7,399 bases of DNA from Methanolinea sp. SDB (GTDB lineage Archaea > Halobacteriota > Methanomicrobia > Methanomicrobiales > Methanospirillaceae), in assembly GCA_001412335.1 (NCBI GenBank), contig LKUF01000202.1, positions 1-7,399 on the forward strand, read 5' to 3'. The position numbers were made by a program, and so were the translations under genes. Within the stretch, counting starts at the first letter, position 1. Every line of letters begins with the position of its first letter. The notes under the pieces were generated by a model. It was not told the origin of the DNA. It saw only the letters and a list, made by a program, of their open reading frames with translations, and did no database searches. Below, piece after piece: positions 1 through 6,066 of the stretch.

Positions 1-507
1 ATATTCCACATCATCAACCACGCGATGTACAAGGGGCTCCTCTTCCTTACCGCGGGAGCCATATTCTACCGTATCGGGACGAGGAACCTGAACAGGATGG
101 GAGGTCTCGGGCACAACATGAAATACACGATGGTCTTCTTTGTGATCGGTGCCCTCGCCATCGCCGGGATACCACCATTTAACGGCTTTGCCTCGAAACT
201 GATGATATACGAGTCGGTATTCATGTTCAACCCCATCCTGTCCATCATCGCCATGGTGGTGAGCATCCTGACACTCGCATCCTTTGTCAAGGTCTTCCAC
301 TCGATATTCATGGGGCCGAAGCTTCCCGAGTATGCGGATGTCAAAGAAGCTCCTGCCCCGATGCTGATCGGGATGGGAATTCTTGCAATTGTCGTGGTAC
401 TCTTCGGCCTGTTCCCGGGTGTGGTCGTGGATCACCTGATTGAGCCTGCTGCGCAAGCACTTGTCAACCAGGGGGCATATATTTCGGCAGTCATGGGGGG
501 TGCGTGA
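1..507 (+). CDS. mbhH: MbhH, antiporter-like (NuoL/M/N, MrpD type) subunit of membrane-bound hydrogenase, 3' end only
   Basis: The reading frame is open from base 1, so this is the C-terminal 168 residues of a protein whose family is usually about 500 residues long. It is an integral membrane subunit thought to carry protons or sodium ions when the hydrogenase turns over. Family marks are visible. A broken-helix motif with paired histidines and a lysine (HIINHAMYKGLLFL, residues 3-16, K11) leads into GTRNLNRMGGL. Next comes the PPFNGFASK motif (residues 58-66), then a membrane helix carrying a further lysine (K97 in SFVKVFHS). About four to five hydrophobic segments are present, the last near residues 121-143. 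It ends in TGA one base before mbhI. Its position directly before I-J-K-L-M-N is what separates MbhH from the similar NuoM, EchA or MrpD; the missing N-terminal two thirds leave the exact paralogue slightly open. Confidence 0.9.
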   Translation: MFHIINHAMYKGLLFLTAGAIFYRIGTRNLNRMGGLGHNMKYTMVFFVIGALAIAGIPPFNGFASKLMIYESVFMFNPILSIIAMVVSILTLASFVKVFHSIFMGPKLPEYADVKEAPAPMLIGMGILAIVVVLFGLFPGVVVDHLIEPAAQALVNQGAYISAVMGGA

Positions 508-508
508 G

Positions 509-856
509 ATGGACCTGATTGCCAGCCTGTATACGGGCAGCGGTTACTGGAACCCGCTGGTCTGGCTCATTGCGATTGTCGTGGTTGTCGTCATCATCTA
601 CCTGATCTGGAGCAGGGGCGAGAGTGGATACAAGAAGGGAACTCTCCAGACAACTCCGTTTATATCTGGAAACCCCGAGCCTGAGAAGTCAGGGGTCCAC
701 ATTCCGGGAGGCAACCTGTACTGGGGATACACCGAGGCGCTGAAGGGCTATTACAGCCGCCTTGTTCCCCTGCATACCGGCAGCCTGAACGACTACCTGC
801 TCTGGTACCTGGGCGTGACCGCGATTATCATGGTACTGGTGGTGGTGACCGCATGA
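509..856 (+). CDS. mbhI: MbhI, small membrane subunit of membrane-bound hydrogenase
   Basis: A 115-residue protein with two predicted membrane helices (about residues 14-35 and 97-114) joined by a polar middle section containing PFISGNPEPEK and a Tyr-rich stretch (YWGYTEALKGYY, 71-82). The middle resembles the tail that follows the antiporter domain in larger NuoL/EchA proteins (from memory of those families), so MbhI can be viewed as a split-off C-terminal piece that ties the ion-pumping module to the hydrogenase module. I chose the ATG at 509: it is one base after the mbhH stop and has a G-rich ribosome site (GGGGGGTG, 495-502) six bases upstream. The same frame is open back to 440, but that would overlap the mbhH coding sequence by 68 bases and add a charged, non-conserved leader. 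Assignment rests on size, topology and place in the operon. Confidence 0.8.
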   Translation: MDLIASLYTGSGYWNPLVWLIAIVVVVVIIYLIWSRGESGYKKGTLQTTPFISGNPEPEKSGVHIPGGNLYWGYTEALKGYYSRLVPLHTGSLNDYLLWYLGVTAIIMVLVVVTA

Positions 857-1287
857 AACTGACAAAATCCTTCAACCGCTCGTTGTGGGCGTTTCATTTC
901 AATTCCGGATCATGCAACGGGTGCGAGATCGAGATAGTTGCCACTATCACGCCCCGGTATGACCCGGAACGATTCGGCATAAAGCTGGTTGGGACACCGC
1001 GGCACGCCGACGTGCTCGTGATCACCGGACCGGTCGTAAAAAAGATGAAAGACCGGCTTCTCCGGGTCTATGCCCAGATGCCTGAACCAAAAGTCGTGAT
1101 GTGCGTGGGAACGTGCGGCATCTCTGGCGGCGTCTTCTATGACTCATATAACCTGGAGGGGCCGGTGGACGAAGTGATACCTGTTGACGTGTATGTTCCC
1201 GGATGCCCGCCCCGCCCTGAGGCGATAATCCATGGGGTTGTCAAGGCGCTTGAGAAACTGGAGAGAATACAAGGAGGTGGAAGATGA
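853..1287 (+). CDS. mbhJ: MbhJ, [NiFe] hydrogenase small subunit (NuoB/EchC-like)
   Basis: A 144-residue soluble subunit that holds the [4Fe-4S] cluster closest to the NiFe site and passes electrons between MbhL and MbhN, on the cytoplasmic face of the membrane. The cluster ligands can be picked out: C21 and C24 in GSCNGCEIE, C88 in VGTCGISGG and C118 in VPGCPPRPE, the pattern of NuoB and of group 4 hydrogenase small subunits. As in that group there is no Tat signal and no second or third cluster domain. An extra cysteine, C84, sits four residues before C88. The start ATG overlaps the mbhI stop (ATGA) and has GGTGA at 844-848 four bases upstream. The length fits the short energy-converting type. 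Family is near certain; the Mbh label comes from the operon order. Confidence 0.95.
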   Translation: MKLTKSFNRSLWAFHFNSGSCNGCEIEIVATITPRYDPERFGIKLVGTPRHADVLVITGPVVKKMKDRLLRVYAQMPEPKVVMCVGTCGISGGVFYDSYNLEGPVDEVIPVDVYVPGCPPRPEAIIHGVVKALEKLERIQGGGR

Positions 1288-1931
1288 GTAACAGACGACT
1301 CACACCCGATGAGGTTGTCGAACGGTTTACTGCCCTGCTGGGGGCGGATATCCTCAATGCGCGTGTCCAGGAGTGCCGCGAGGGGATCAAAAAGAATCCC
1401 AATTACAACATATGGATCGATCTGAACCGGGATGCCCTCAAGCCGGCCATCAGGGCCCTCATGGATATCAGCTACCCGCATCTTGCGGTCATAGCGGGAA
1501 GCGACCTTGGTGATACGATTCGACTCTTATACCATTTCACGATCTATTACGGGACACCGGCCGGGGAATATACCGTCACCCTCGCGACAGGTCTTCCGAA
1601 GAGCGACCTGGCCATCCCGACCATCTCGGATCTCATACCCGGGGCGGTATTCTCCGAACGCGAGAAACAGGAATTTTTCGGGATTACCGTCGTCGATATC
1701 CCCGATGGCCGGAGGCTGTTCCTCCCCGAAGACTTCCCTGAGGGTATGTATCCCTGGCGGAAGGATGAAACAGGTGTGCCCGATTCCATGGTAAACAAGC
1801 TCTGGGCGTCGAAGAGGCCTACCGACCGGCCGGCTCCCCCTGCCGAGGAGAAGGAGGCCTGCGACCTGGAGGCCGGAGAAGACGGGGTGGGAAAACCAGG
1901 AAACAATGGTGTTCCGGAGGGATCGCAATGA
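1284..1931 (+). CDS. mbhK: MbhK, NuoC-like 30-kDa-type subunit with a C-terminal tail
   Basis: A 215-residue soluble subunit of the hydrogenase arm, related to complex I NuoC (30 kDa) and EchD. It has no cofactor in known relatives and helps join the large subunit to the rest of the arm. The core covers about residues 1-177 and ends with the family signature: SEREKQEFFGI (124-134), then RLFLPEDFPEGMYPWRKDE (144-162). After this comes a 38-residue tail (178-215) rich in Pro, Glu, Gly and Asn, which looks disordered and is not part of the fold; I do not recall such a tail in Pyrococcus MbhK. The start ATG overlaps the mbhJ stop (ATGA), with a strong ribosome site AGGAGGTG at 1272-1279. The tail keeps the same frame right up to the ATGA overlap with mbhL, so it is not a missed stop or frameshift artefact at the junction. 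Confidence 0.92.
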   Translation: MSNRRLTPDEVVERFTALLGADILNARVQECREGIKKNPNYNIWIDLNRDALKPAIRALMDISYPHLAVIAGSDLGDTIRLLYHFTIYYGTPAGEYTVTLATGLPKSDLAIPTISDLIPGAVFSEREKQEFFGITVVDIPDGRRLFLPEDFPEGMYPWRKDETGVPDSMVNKLWASKRPTDRPAPPAEEKEACDLEAGEDGVGKPGNNGVPEGSQ

Positions 1932-3160
1932 GTGAAGGATCGGGCAGGAAAGCCCCGTACATCATCCCTATCGGCCCCACGCACCCGGCGCTCAAGGAAC
2001 CTGTCATGTTCACCTTCGAGATGGAAGGCGAGATGATAAAAGAGGTGGACTTCGCTCCCGGACAGGCCCACCGGGGAATCGAGTGGATGGGGATGAGGCG
2101 AAACCCCGTGCAGATCGTCCACCTGACGGACCGGATATGTGGGATATGCGGTGTGAGCCACACGTTTGCCTTCGCACGTGCGGTCGAGCAGATCGCGGAG
2201 ATCGAGGTTCCTGAGAGGGCAGACTATATCAGGGCCCTCATCGCGGAGTTCGAGCGCATCCAGTCACACCTCCTCTGGGCAGGCGTGGCCGCCCACGAGC
2301 TCGGCTTCGATTCGCTGCTCCATCTCACTTGGCGGGTCAGGGAGCAGTCGATGGACGTCATCGAGAACCTGACCGGAAACCGCGTCAATTATGGAATCAT
2401 CCAGGTCGGCGGAGTCAGGAGAGACATTGTCCCCGAACAGCACCAGGTCATAGAGGACTGCCTGAATGCATACGAGGGCGTGATCTCAAAACTGCTCGAG
2501 CTGTTCCTGGACGACAGGTCGATTGCGCTGCGCTGCCGGGATGTCGGTGTCCTTTCACACAGGGAAGCACTGGAATTGTGCACTGTCGGGCCGACTGCAC
2601 GCGCTTCGGGCGTGAACGTGGACCTCCGCCAGGACTACCCCTACTCGGCTTACGGCGATCTCGATGTGCGGACTATTCTCCCGGACCAGTATGCCGGTGA
2701 GACCCGGGGAGATGTGTATGACCGAATCGTGGTCAGGCTCCTCGAGGTGGGACAGTCCTGCGGCATCATCCGCCAGTGCCTTGACGCGATGCCTGCCGGA
2801 GAGGTTACGGCTGAGCCAAAGATAGCAAAACTGCTTGCAATCTGCAAGAAGGCGAGCGGCGAGGCCATCGGCCGGGTAGAAGCGCCACGTGGGGAATGTT
2901 TCCACTATGTCCGGATGGAGGCACAGGAGGCCCCGCACAGCTGGAAGGTCAAGGCGTCATCGTACAGCAACCTGATGTCGTGGATACCGATGCTTCGGGG
3001 AGAACAGATCGCCGATATTCCGATAATCGTGGCGTCCATCGATCCATGTCTATCCTGCACGGACAGGGTTGCAGTGATCCGGGGCCAAAGAAGAGATATC
3101 CTTTCCAAGGAAGAGCTGCATCGTCTGTCTGTCGAAGCAACAAGGAGGCTGCAGGTATGA
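1928..3160 (+). CDS. mbhL: MbhL, [NiFe] hydrogenase large (catalytic) subunit
   Basis: The catalytic subunit, 410 residues, related to NuoD/EchE and of group 4 type. It reduces protons to H2 or oxidises H2 at a NiFe centre in the cytoplasmic arm. Both metal-binding motifs are intact: RICGICGVSH near the N terminus (C71, C74) and DPCLSCTDR near the C terminus (C374, C377). The intact pairs mark a true hydrogenase, not an Mbx/Mbs or NuoD relative, which lack these cysteines. The N-terminal GPTHPALKEP and GQAHRGIEW motifs are typical. Thirty residues follow R380; in HycE of E. coli the maturation protease cuts after the equivalent arginine, so this tail is probably removed after nickel insertion, perhaps by the HycI-like protein encoded at 4714-5175. 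Start ATG overlaps the mbhK stop (ATGA), with GGAGGG at 1916-1921 six bases upstream. Confidence 0.97.
   Translation: MSEGSGRKAPYIIPIGPTHPALKEPVMFTFEMEGEMIKEVDFAPGQAHRGIEWMGMRRNPVQIVHLTDRICGICGVSHTFAFARAVEQIAEIEVPERADYIRALIAEFERIQSHLLWAGVAAHELGFDSLLHLTWRVREQSMDVIENLTGNRVNYGIIQVGGVRRDIVPEQHQVIEDCLNAYEGVISKLLELFLDDRSIALRCRDVGVLSHREALELCTVGPTARASGVNVDLRQDYPYSAYGDLDVRTILPDQYAGETRGDVYDRIVVRLLEVGQSCGIIRQCLDAMPAGEVTAEPKIAKLLAICKKASGEAIGRVEAPRGECFHYVRMEAQEAPHSWKVKASSYSNLMSWIPMLRGEQIADIPIIVASIDPCLSCTDRVAVIRGQRRDILSKEELHRLSVEATRRLQV
3142..3148 (+). promoter_or_regulatory. Ribosome binding site deciding the mbhM start
   Basis: AAGGAGG ends eight bases before the ATG at 3157. It supports that start over in-frame starts up to 261 bases further upstream, all of which lie inside mbhL. 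Confidence 0.7.
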
Positions 3161-4176
3161 TCGGTTCATGGGAGCTGGCATTTATCGTGCTCTCGGCCAT
3201 CATTGTCACGATTTACGGAATCGTGGTCGGGCTCTTTCTCCTCGGGGTCGACCGGAAACTGGCGGCACACATGCAGGCCCGGGTCGGCCCGCCGATCCGG
3301 CAGCCGTTCATCGATTTCCGGAAGCTGCTCATCAAGGAAAATGTCATTCCCGAAAACGCAATCCCGTGGATATTCAACCTGGCGCCCGTAATGTCCCTGG
3401 CATCGAGCATCGTCATCCTCCTCTACCTGCCGATCGGGAGCATTTATCCCCCACTCGGAGCATATGGCGACCTGATACTGGTGATGTACCTCCTCACCAT
3501 CCCTGCGCTCTGCATGGTGGCCGGGGGTTTTGCCTCCGGGTCGCCGTATGCCTCGGTCGGTGCCCAGAGAGAGATGGTGACCATGATCGCCTACGAGTTC
3601 CCGCTGGCAATCGTCGTGGTTGCGGTGGCCTGGAGGCTTGCAGCCGCAGGCATACAGGACCCCTTCACTCTTGGCAGTATTGCCGCATATCCACTCTGGT
3701 CTGTGGCAGGACCGCTCGGGATCATCGGGGGACTCCTGCTCCTGCTGGTCATGGCCGCGGTCACCCCTGCCGAGCTCTCGAGGATTCCGTTCGATACGCA
3801 GGAGGCCGAGACGGAACTTGCAGGAGGGCTGCTCGTAGAGTATTCAGGGAAAAACCTCGCGATGTTTTACCTTTCGCAGGGGGTAAAGACGCTCGTCATG
3901 GCAGCCATCGCGGTCGCCGTCTTCATCCCCTGGAACCTCTCGTCGATCGTTACACTTCCGGAAGGGGTGGCGCTTGTAGCCGACCTCCTCTTCTTCCTCG
4001 GGAAGGTGATCCTCGTCATGTTCTTCTCGGTATCGCTCGTACGCGTTGCCATGGCACGATTCCAGATAAACAGGGTCGTATCGGTCTTCTGGATGTATCT
4101 CGGGCTCATCGGTCTTGTCGGCCTGCTGCTCCTGATGGCTGATGCTGCGCTTCCTGCAGCAGGGGTGCTGGCATGA
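3157..4176 (+). CDS. mbhM: MbhM, NuoH-like membrane anchor subunit
   Basis: A 339-residue membrane protein of the complex I subunit 1 (NuoH, EchB, HycD) family. It anchors the hydrogenase arm to the membrane arm and takes part in coupling electron transfer to ion movement. About eight hydrophobic helices can be drawn. Family signatures are clear: GVDRKLAAHMQARVGPP (30-46) followed by the QPFIDFRKLLIKE loop (49-61), the conserved glutamate region QREMVTMIAYEFPL (137-150), and PFDTQEAETELAGG (211-224) followed by LLVEYSG. The start ATG overlaps the mbhL stop (ATGA) with a good ribosome site at 3142-3148. The frame is open back to 2896, but those extra 87 residues are an out-of-frame reading of mbhL and lack membrane character, so I left them out. 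Length matches the usual 300-340 residues. Confidence 0.95.
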   Translation: MIGSWELAFIVLSAIIVTIYGIVVGLFLLGVDRKLAAHMQARVGPPIRQPFIDFRKLLIKENVIPENAIPWIFNLAPVMSLASSIVILLYLPIGSIYPPLGAYGDLILVMYLLTIPALCMVAGGFASGSPYASVGAQREMVTMIAYEFPLAIVVVAVAWRLAAAGIQDPFTLGSIAAYPLWSVAGPLGIIGGLLLLLVMAAVTPAELSRIPFDTQEAETELAGGLLVEYSGKNLAMFYLSQGVKTLVMAAIAVAVFIPWNLSSIVTLPEGVALVADLLFFLGKVILVMFFSVSLVRVAMARFQINRVVSVFWMYLGLIGLVGLLLLMADAALPAAGVLA

Positions 4177-4577
4177 GTTCGCTGCCCATGATCCCTGAAC
4201 TGCTGCGCCAGCTCATGCGCAAACCGGCTACGAACCTCTTTCCCGCGAAGTACCTTCCACCTTCAGTGACGGAATTCTTACAGTCCGTCGCTTCCGGAAA
4301 GGCGCACCTGACACCGCCTGTGGAGACGCCGCCAAGGTTCAGGGGCAAGATCGAATACCAGAGGGATGGATGCATCGGGTGCGGTCTCTGCGTCAAGGTC
4401 TGTCCCTCCCACGCGATCGAACTGCTCCCTGAGACGAAACGGATACGGATATGGGTTGACCAGTGCATCTTCTGTTCGCAGTGCACCGATATCTGTCCGA
4501 AGGGCGGACTTCACATGACTGACGCGTTCCTCCTGGCAACAGAGGACCGCTACGAGGAGAACCTGATAGTGGAATAA
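4173..4577 (+). CDS. mbhN: MbhN, NuoI-like 2[4Fe-4S] ferredoxin subunit
   Basis: A 134-residue polyferredoxin-type subunit related to NuoI/EchF. It carries two [4Fe-4S] clusters and is the likely docking point for soluble ferredoxin, passing electrons on to the MbhJ cluster. Two complete CxxCxxCxxxCP motifs are present: C67, C70, C73, C77 (GCIGCGLCVKVCP) and C98, C101, C104, C108 (QCIFCSQCTDICP). About 60 residues precede the first cluster, with a basic stretch near residues 12-27 that would lie against the membrane subunit. The start ATG overlaps the mbhM stop (ATGA), and GGGGTG at 4162-4167 lies five bases upstream. It is the last gene of the operon and is followed within ten bases by an oligo-T tract. 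Confidence 0.95.
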   Translation: MSSLPMIPELLRQLMRKPATNLFPAKYLPPSVTEFLQSVASGKAHLTPPVETPPRFRGKIEYQRDGCIGCGLCVKVCPSHAIELLPETKRIRIWVDQCIFCSQCTDICPKGGLHMTDAFLLATEDRYEENLIVE

Positions 4578-4586
4578 TTCTCCTGG

Positions 4587-4597
4587 TTTCTTTTTTT
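4587..4597 (+). terminator. Oligo-T terminator of the mbh operon
   Basis: TTTC followed by seven T lies 10 bases after the mbhN stop. Archaeal RNA polymerase terminates at such T tracts without needing a hairpin. No strong stem precedes it. The following 90 bases up to 4690 are AT-rich and I see no gene in them. Confidence 0.6.
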
Positions 4598-4690
4598 GGA
4601 AAAATTTCAGTAAACCAAATGATGCTCCGGAAACCTAAAATCGAAACCATTTCGGATACTAATCTGGTCGTACAGGATGAATTGTTGATT

Positions 4691-4706
4691 GCCCCAAAAA
4701 ACGGGC
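4691..4706 (-). terminator. Terminator of the hycI-like gene
   Basis: Read on the minus strand, a run of six T (4701 to 4696) lies 13 bases past the hycI stop, flanked by GCCC and GGGC arms (4 bp, 8-base loop). It faces the mbh terminator, so the two transcription units converge in this gap. Confidence 0.5.
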
Positions 4707-4713
4707 GTGAATC

Positions 4714-5175
4714 CTAATCCATATCTTTTCCGGTCTCAAGCACCCGGATGGAGTCCAGCCTCCTCTCACCGATGATCCTGATGACCTCGTCTCCCGATCT
4801 CTTCACCTTCCCTGACAGCGGATCTCCCGTCCCGAGAGAACCAGGCTGGATACCTATGAAGAGGATCTCTCCGGCGACCGGAGCAAGGAAATCGATCAGG
4901 TGGCTGAGCGGAAGGGCATGCGTGCCTGTCCCCACCTCCTCGATGAGATTGCCGGGGATGATCCGGTATTCACCGGGTGGCAGATGCATGTCTGCAGCAT
5001 CAACAAGGACTAGGAGATCGGGTCTTTCGCGTCTCACTATGCCGGTAAAGTTCTCCGGAACGGTCCCGCAGTCCAGGGAGATCCATCCCGTCTTCTCCAG
5101 GTGCCGGGCTACGTAGCACCCGACCCCGTCATCACCGTTGAGAGTGTTTCCGATTCCAAGCACCATGTCGACCAT
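4714..5175 (-). CDS. hycI: HycI-type hydrogenase maturation endopeptidase (peptidase family M52/A31)
   Basis: A 153-residue cytoplasmic protease that removes the C-terminal tail of a [NiFe] hydrogenase large subunit once nickel is in place. The N-terminal motif LGIGNTLNGDDGVG (6-19) includes D16; VLVDAADM (56-63) includes D62; TGTHALPLSHLIDFL holds H86. Together these match the nickel-sensing Asp/Asp/His set known in E. coli HycI. IGIQPGSLG follows near residues 109-117, also typical. The start is chosen at 5175: GGGGAGG (5188 to 5182) sits six bases upstream, and this start puts D16 at the same number as in HycI from memory. ATGs at 5181 and 5166 are alternatives. The frame is open for about 80 residues upstream, but that part shows no family similarity. 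It is convergent with mbh, whose MbhL is the obvious substrate; other group 4 or F420-reducing enzymes elsewhere in the genome are possible substrates too. Confidence 0.9.
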   Translation of the reverse strand: MVDMVLGIGNTLNGDDGVGCYVARHLEKTGWISLDCGTVPENFTGIVRRERPDLLVLVDAADMHLPPGEYRIIPGNLIEEVGTGTHALPLSHLIDFLAPVAGEILFIGIQPGSLGTGDPLSGKVKRSGDEVIRIIGERRLDSIRVLETGKDMD

Positions 5176-5181
5176 ATCCAT

Positions 5182-5188
5182 CCTCCCC
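5182..5188 (-). promoter_or_regulatory. Ribosome binding site of the hycI-like gene
   Basis: GGGGAGG on the minus strand touches the ATG at 5181 with no spacer but is six bases from the ATG at 5175, which is why the second ATG is taken as the start. Confidence 0.6.
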
Positions 5189-5220
5189 GGATGTCCAGGT
5201 CCAGTATTTGCCCGGCAACC

Positions 5221-5231
5221 ATTAAAAAATG
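5221..5231 (-). promoter_or_regulatory. Possible TATA element of the hycI-like gene
   Basis: Minus-strand CATTTTTTAAT, roughly 50 bases upstream of the chosen start. With an archaeal spacing of about 25 bases, transcription would begin near 5200 and leave a leader of about 25 bases containing the ribosome site. It is a weak match to TTTATATA. A second, better TATA-like string, TTTATAA at 5387 to 5381 on this strand, would give a much longer leader. Confidence 0.3.
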
Positions 5232-5360
5232 CGTATGAATGGGCCACTGGAGATGAAGATTCCGGATACTGCCCGAAGAATACGCTGAAGGTTGCATACC
5301 TCTTGATCTGTATCTCCTGTAACCCGCCAGCAGCGATCTCCGGAAAGTATTCGGGATAAT

Positions 5361-5387
5361 GTTTAATCCTGTACAGGTGCTTATAAA
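5361..5387 (+). promoter_or_regulatory. Promoter/operator region of the HdeD-like gene
   Basis: Three elements lie together. GTTTAAT (5361-5367) is TATA-like, and its distance of about 32 bases to the ATG would give a leaderless or nearly leaderless mRNA. CCTGTACAGG (5368-5377) is a perfect 10-bp palindrome placed just downstream of it, where a bound repressor would block RNA polymerase. TTATAAA (5381-5387) looks like a TATA box but is only ten bases from the ATG, too close to drive this gene on this strand. No clear ribosome site precedes the ATG at 5397. Confidence 0.35.
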
Positions 5388-5396
5388 GAGCTAAGC

Positions 5397-5981
5397 ATGT
5401 CTGAAGATACAATACTGGCAGAATCGCCCCTGTTCATCGGCGCCGGGTTTTTCCCCTGGTGGCTGGTCCTGCTTCAGGGCATAGTCGCCCTGGTACTCGG
5501 AATACTGTTCCTTTCGTGGCCATTTTATACCCTCATGATCGCTGTCACGTTCCTTGGGGCATACTGGTTCGTGAGCGGCCTGTTTGCGCTTATCGGCCTT
5601 GCAACAGACAGGTCGCATGCGGCTGTCAAGATACTTCTCGGTATTCTCGGGATTATTGCAGGGATTGTCATCCTCGCACACCCATTGTTCTCCACTGTCC
5701 TGATACCGTCGCTCCTCGTCATCCTCATCGGTTTGTGGGGTGTTGTCATGGGGATTGCAAGTCTCTTTGCCGCATATAAAGGTGGGGGAGCCGGCGCAGC
5801 CGCTCTTGGGATCATCGGCCTCATTTTAGGTCTTATCCTGGTTGCAAACCCCTATATCGCCGCTGCATTGATGCCGTTTATCCTCGGCATTTTCGGAGTG
5901 ATCGGAGGCCTGGCAGCGATCGTGACCGCTCTCGCTATCCGTGCACAGTCAGGAAAGGGTGGATCTGCCCCCGGAGCCTGA
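5397..5981 (+). CDS. HdeD/DUF308-family six-helix membrane protein
   Basis: A 194-residue hydrophobic protein with six predicted membrane helices (about 20-40, 45-67, 77-94, 100-125, 132-151, 155-181), a short acidic N terminus and a small-residue, basic C terminus (SGKGGSAPGA). It has the pattern of the HdeD/DUF308 family, named after an E. coli acid-resistance membrane protein; the molecular role of archaeal members is not known to me. Three copies of a helix-pair unit can be seen, each hinging on a proline: FLSWPFYTLMI (38-48), ILAHPLFSTVLIP (92-104) and LVANPYIAAALMP (148-160). The ATG at 5397 is the only sensible start, since the next Met lies inside helix 2. It stands alone, with its own promoter region and a terminator just downstream. 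Family confidence is good; no function is claimed. Confidence 0.8.
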   Translation: MSEDTILAESPLFIGAGFFPWWLVLLQGIVALVLGILFLSWPFYTLMIAVTFLGAYWFVSGLFALIGLATDRSHAAVKILLGILGIIAGIVILAHPLFSTVLIPSLLVILIGLWGVVMGIASLFAAYKGGGAGAAALGIIGLILGLILVANPYIAAALMPFILGIFGVIGGLAAIVTALAIRAQSGKGGSAPGA

Positions 5982-5992
5982 TGGAAAAACCC

Positions 5993-6016
5993 GAATAATT
6001 TTTTTGGCAATTATTC
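5993..6016 (+). terminator. Inverted-repeat/oligo-T terminator after the HdeD-like gene
   Basis: GAATAATT (5993-6000) and AATTATTC (6009-6016) are perfect 8-base arms around an 8-base loop, and seven T run from 5999 to 6005. The site begins 12 bases after the stop. The stem is AT-rich, so the T run is probably the active part. Confidence 0.55.
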
Positions 6017-6020
6017 CCAT

Positions 6021-6047
6021 TTCTATAGTGAAGAATCGTAAATAAAA
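6021..6047 (+). promoter_or_regulatory. Promoter region of the LEA14-like lipoprotein gene
   Basis: Two TATA-like strings occur: TCTATAG (6022-6028) and TAAATAAAA (6039-6047). The first would give a 15-20 base leader that includes GGGTGA (6061-6066); the second lies about 24 bases before the ATG and would give a leaderless mRNA. The sequence alone does not decide. Confidence 0.35.
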
Positions 6048-6066
6048 AACATCCTGGGCAGGGTGA

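Noticed and set aside
440..508. N-terminal extension of mbhI
   Set aside because: It would sit inside mbhH; the ATG at 509 has a ribosome site and normal operon spacing.
1547..2161. Minus-strand open frame of 204 codons across mbhK/mbhL
   Set aside because: It lies opposite two firmly identified genes, is rich in Pro, Ser and Arg in the manner of antisense readings of GC-rich genes, and has no recognisable domain.
2896..3156. N-terminal extension of mbhM
   Set aside because: It is an out-of-frame reading of the mbhL 3' end, and the ATG at 3157 gives the usual family length.
1928..3160. MbhL as an Mbx/Mbs or complex I (NuoD) relative without hydrogenase activity
   Set aside because: Both CxxC metal-binding pairs are complete.
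3168..4142. Plus-strand open frame of 324 codons inside mbhM
   Set aside because: It is the +2 reading of mbhM, extremely rich in Arg, Gly, Pro and His with no membrane character; mbhM itself has all NuoH signatures.
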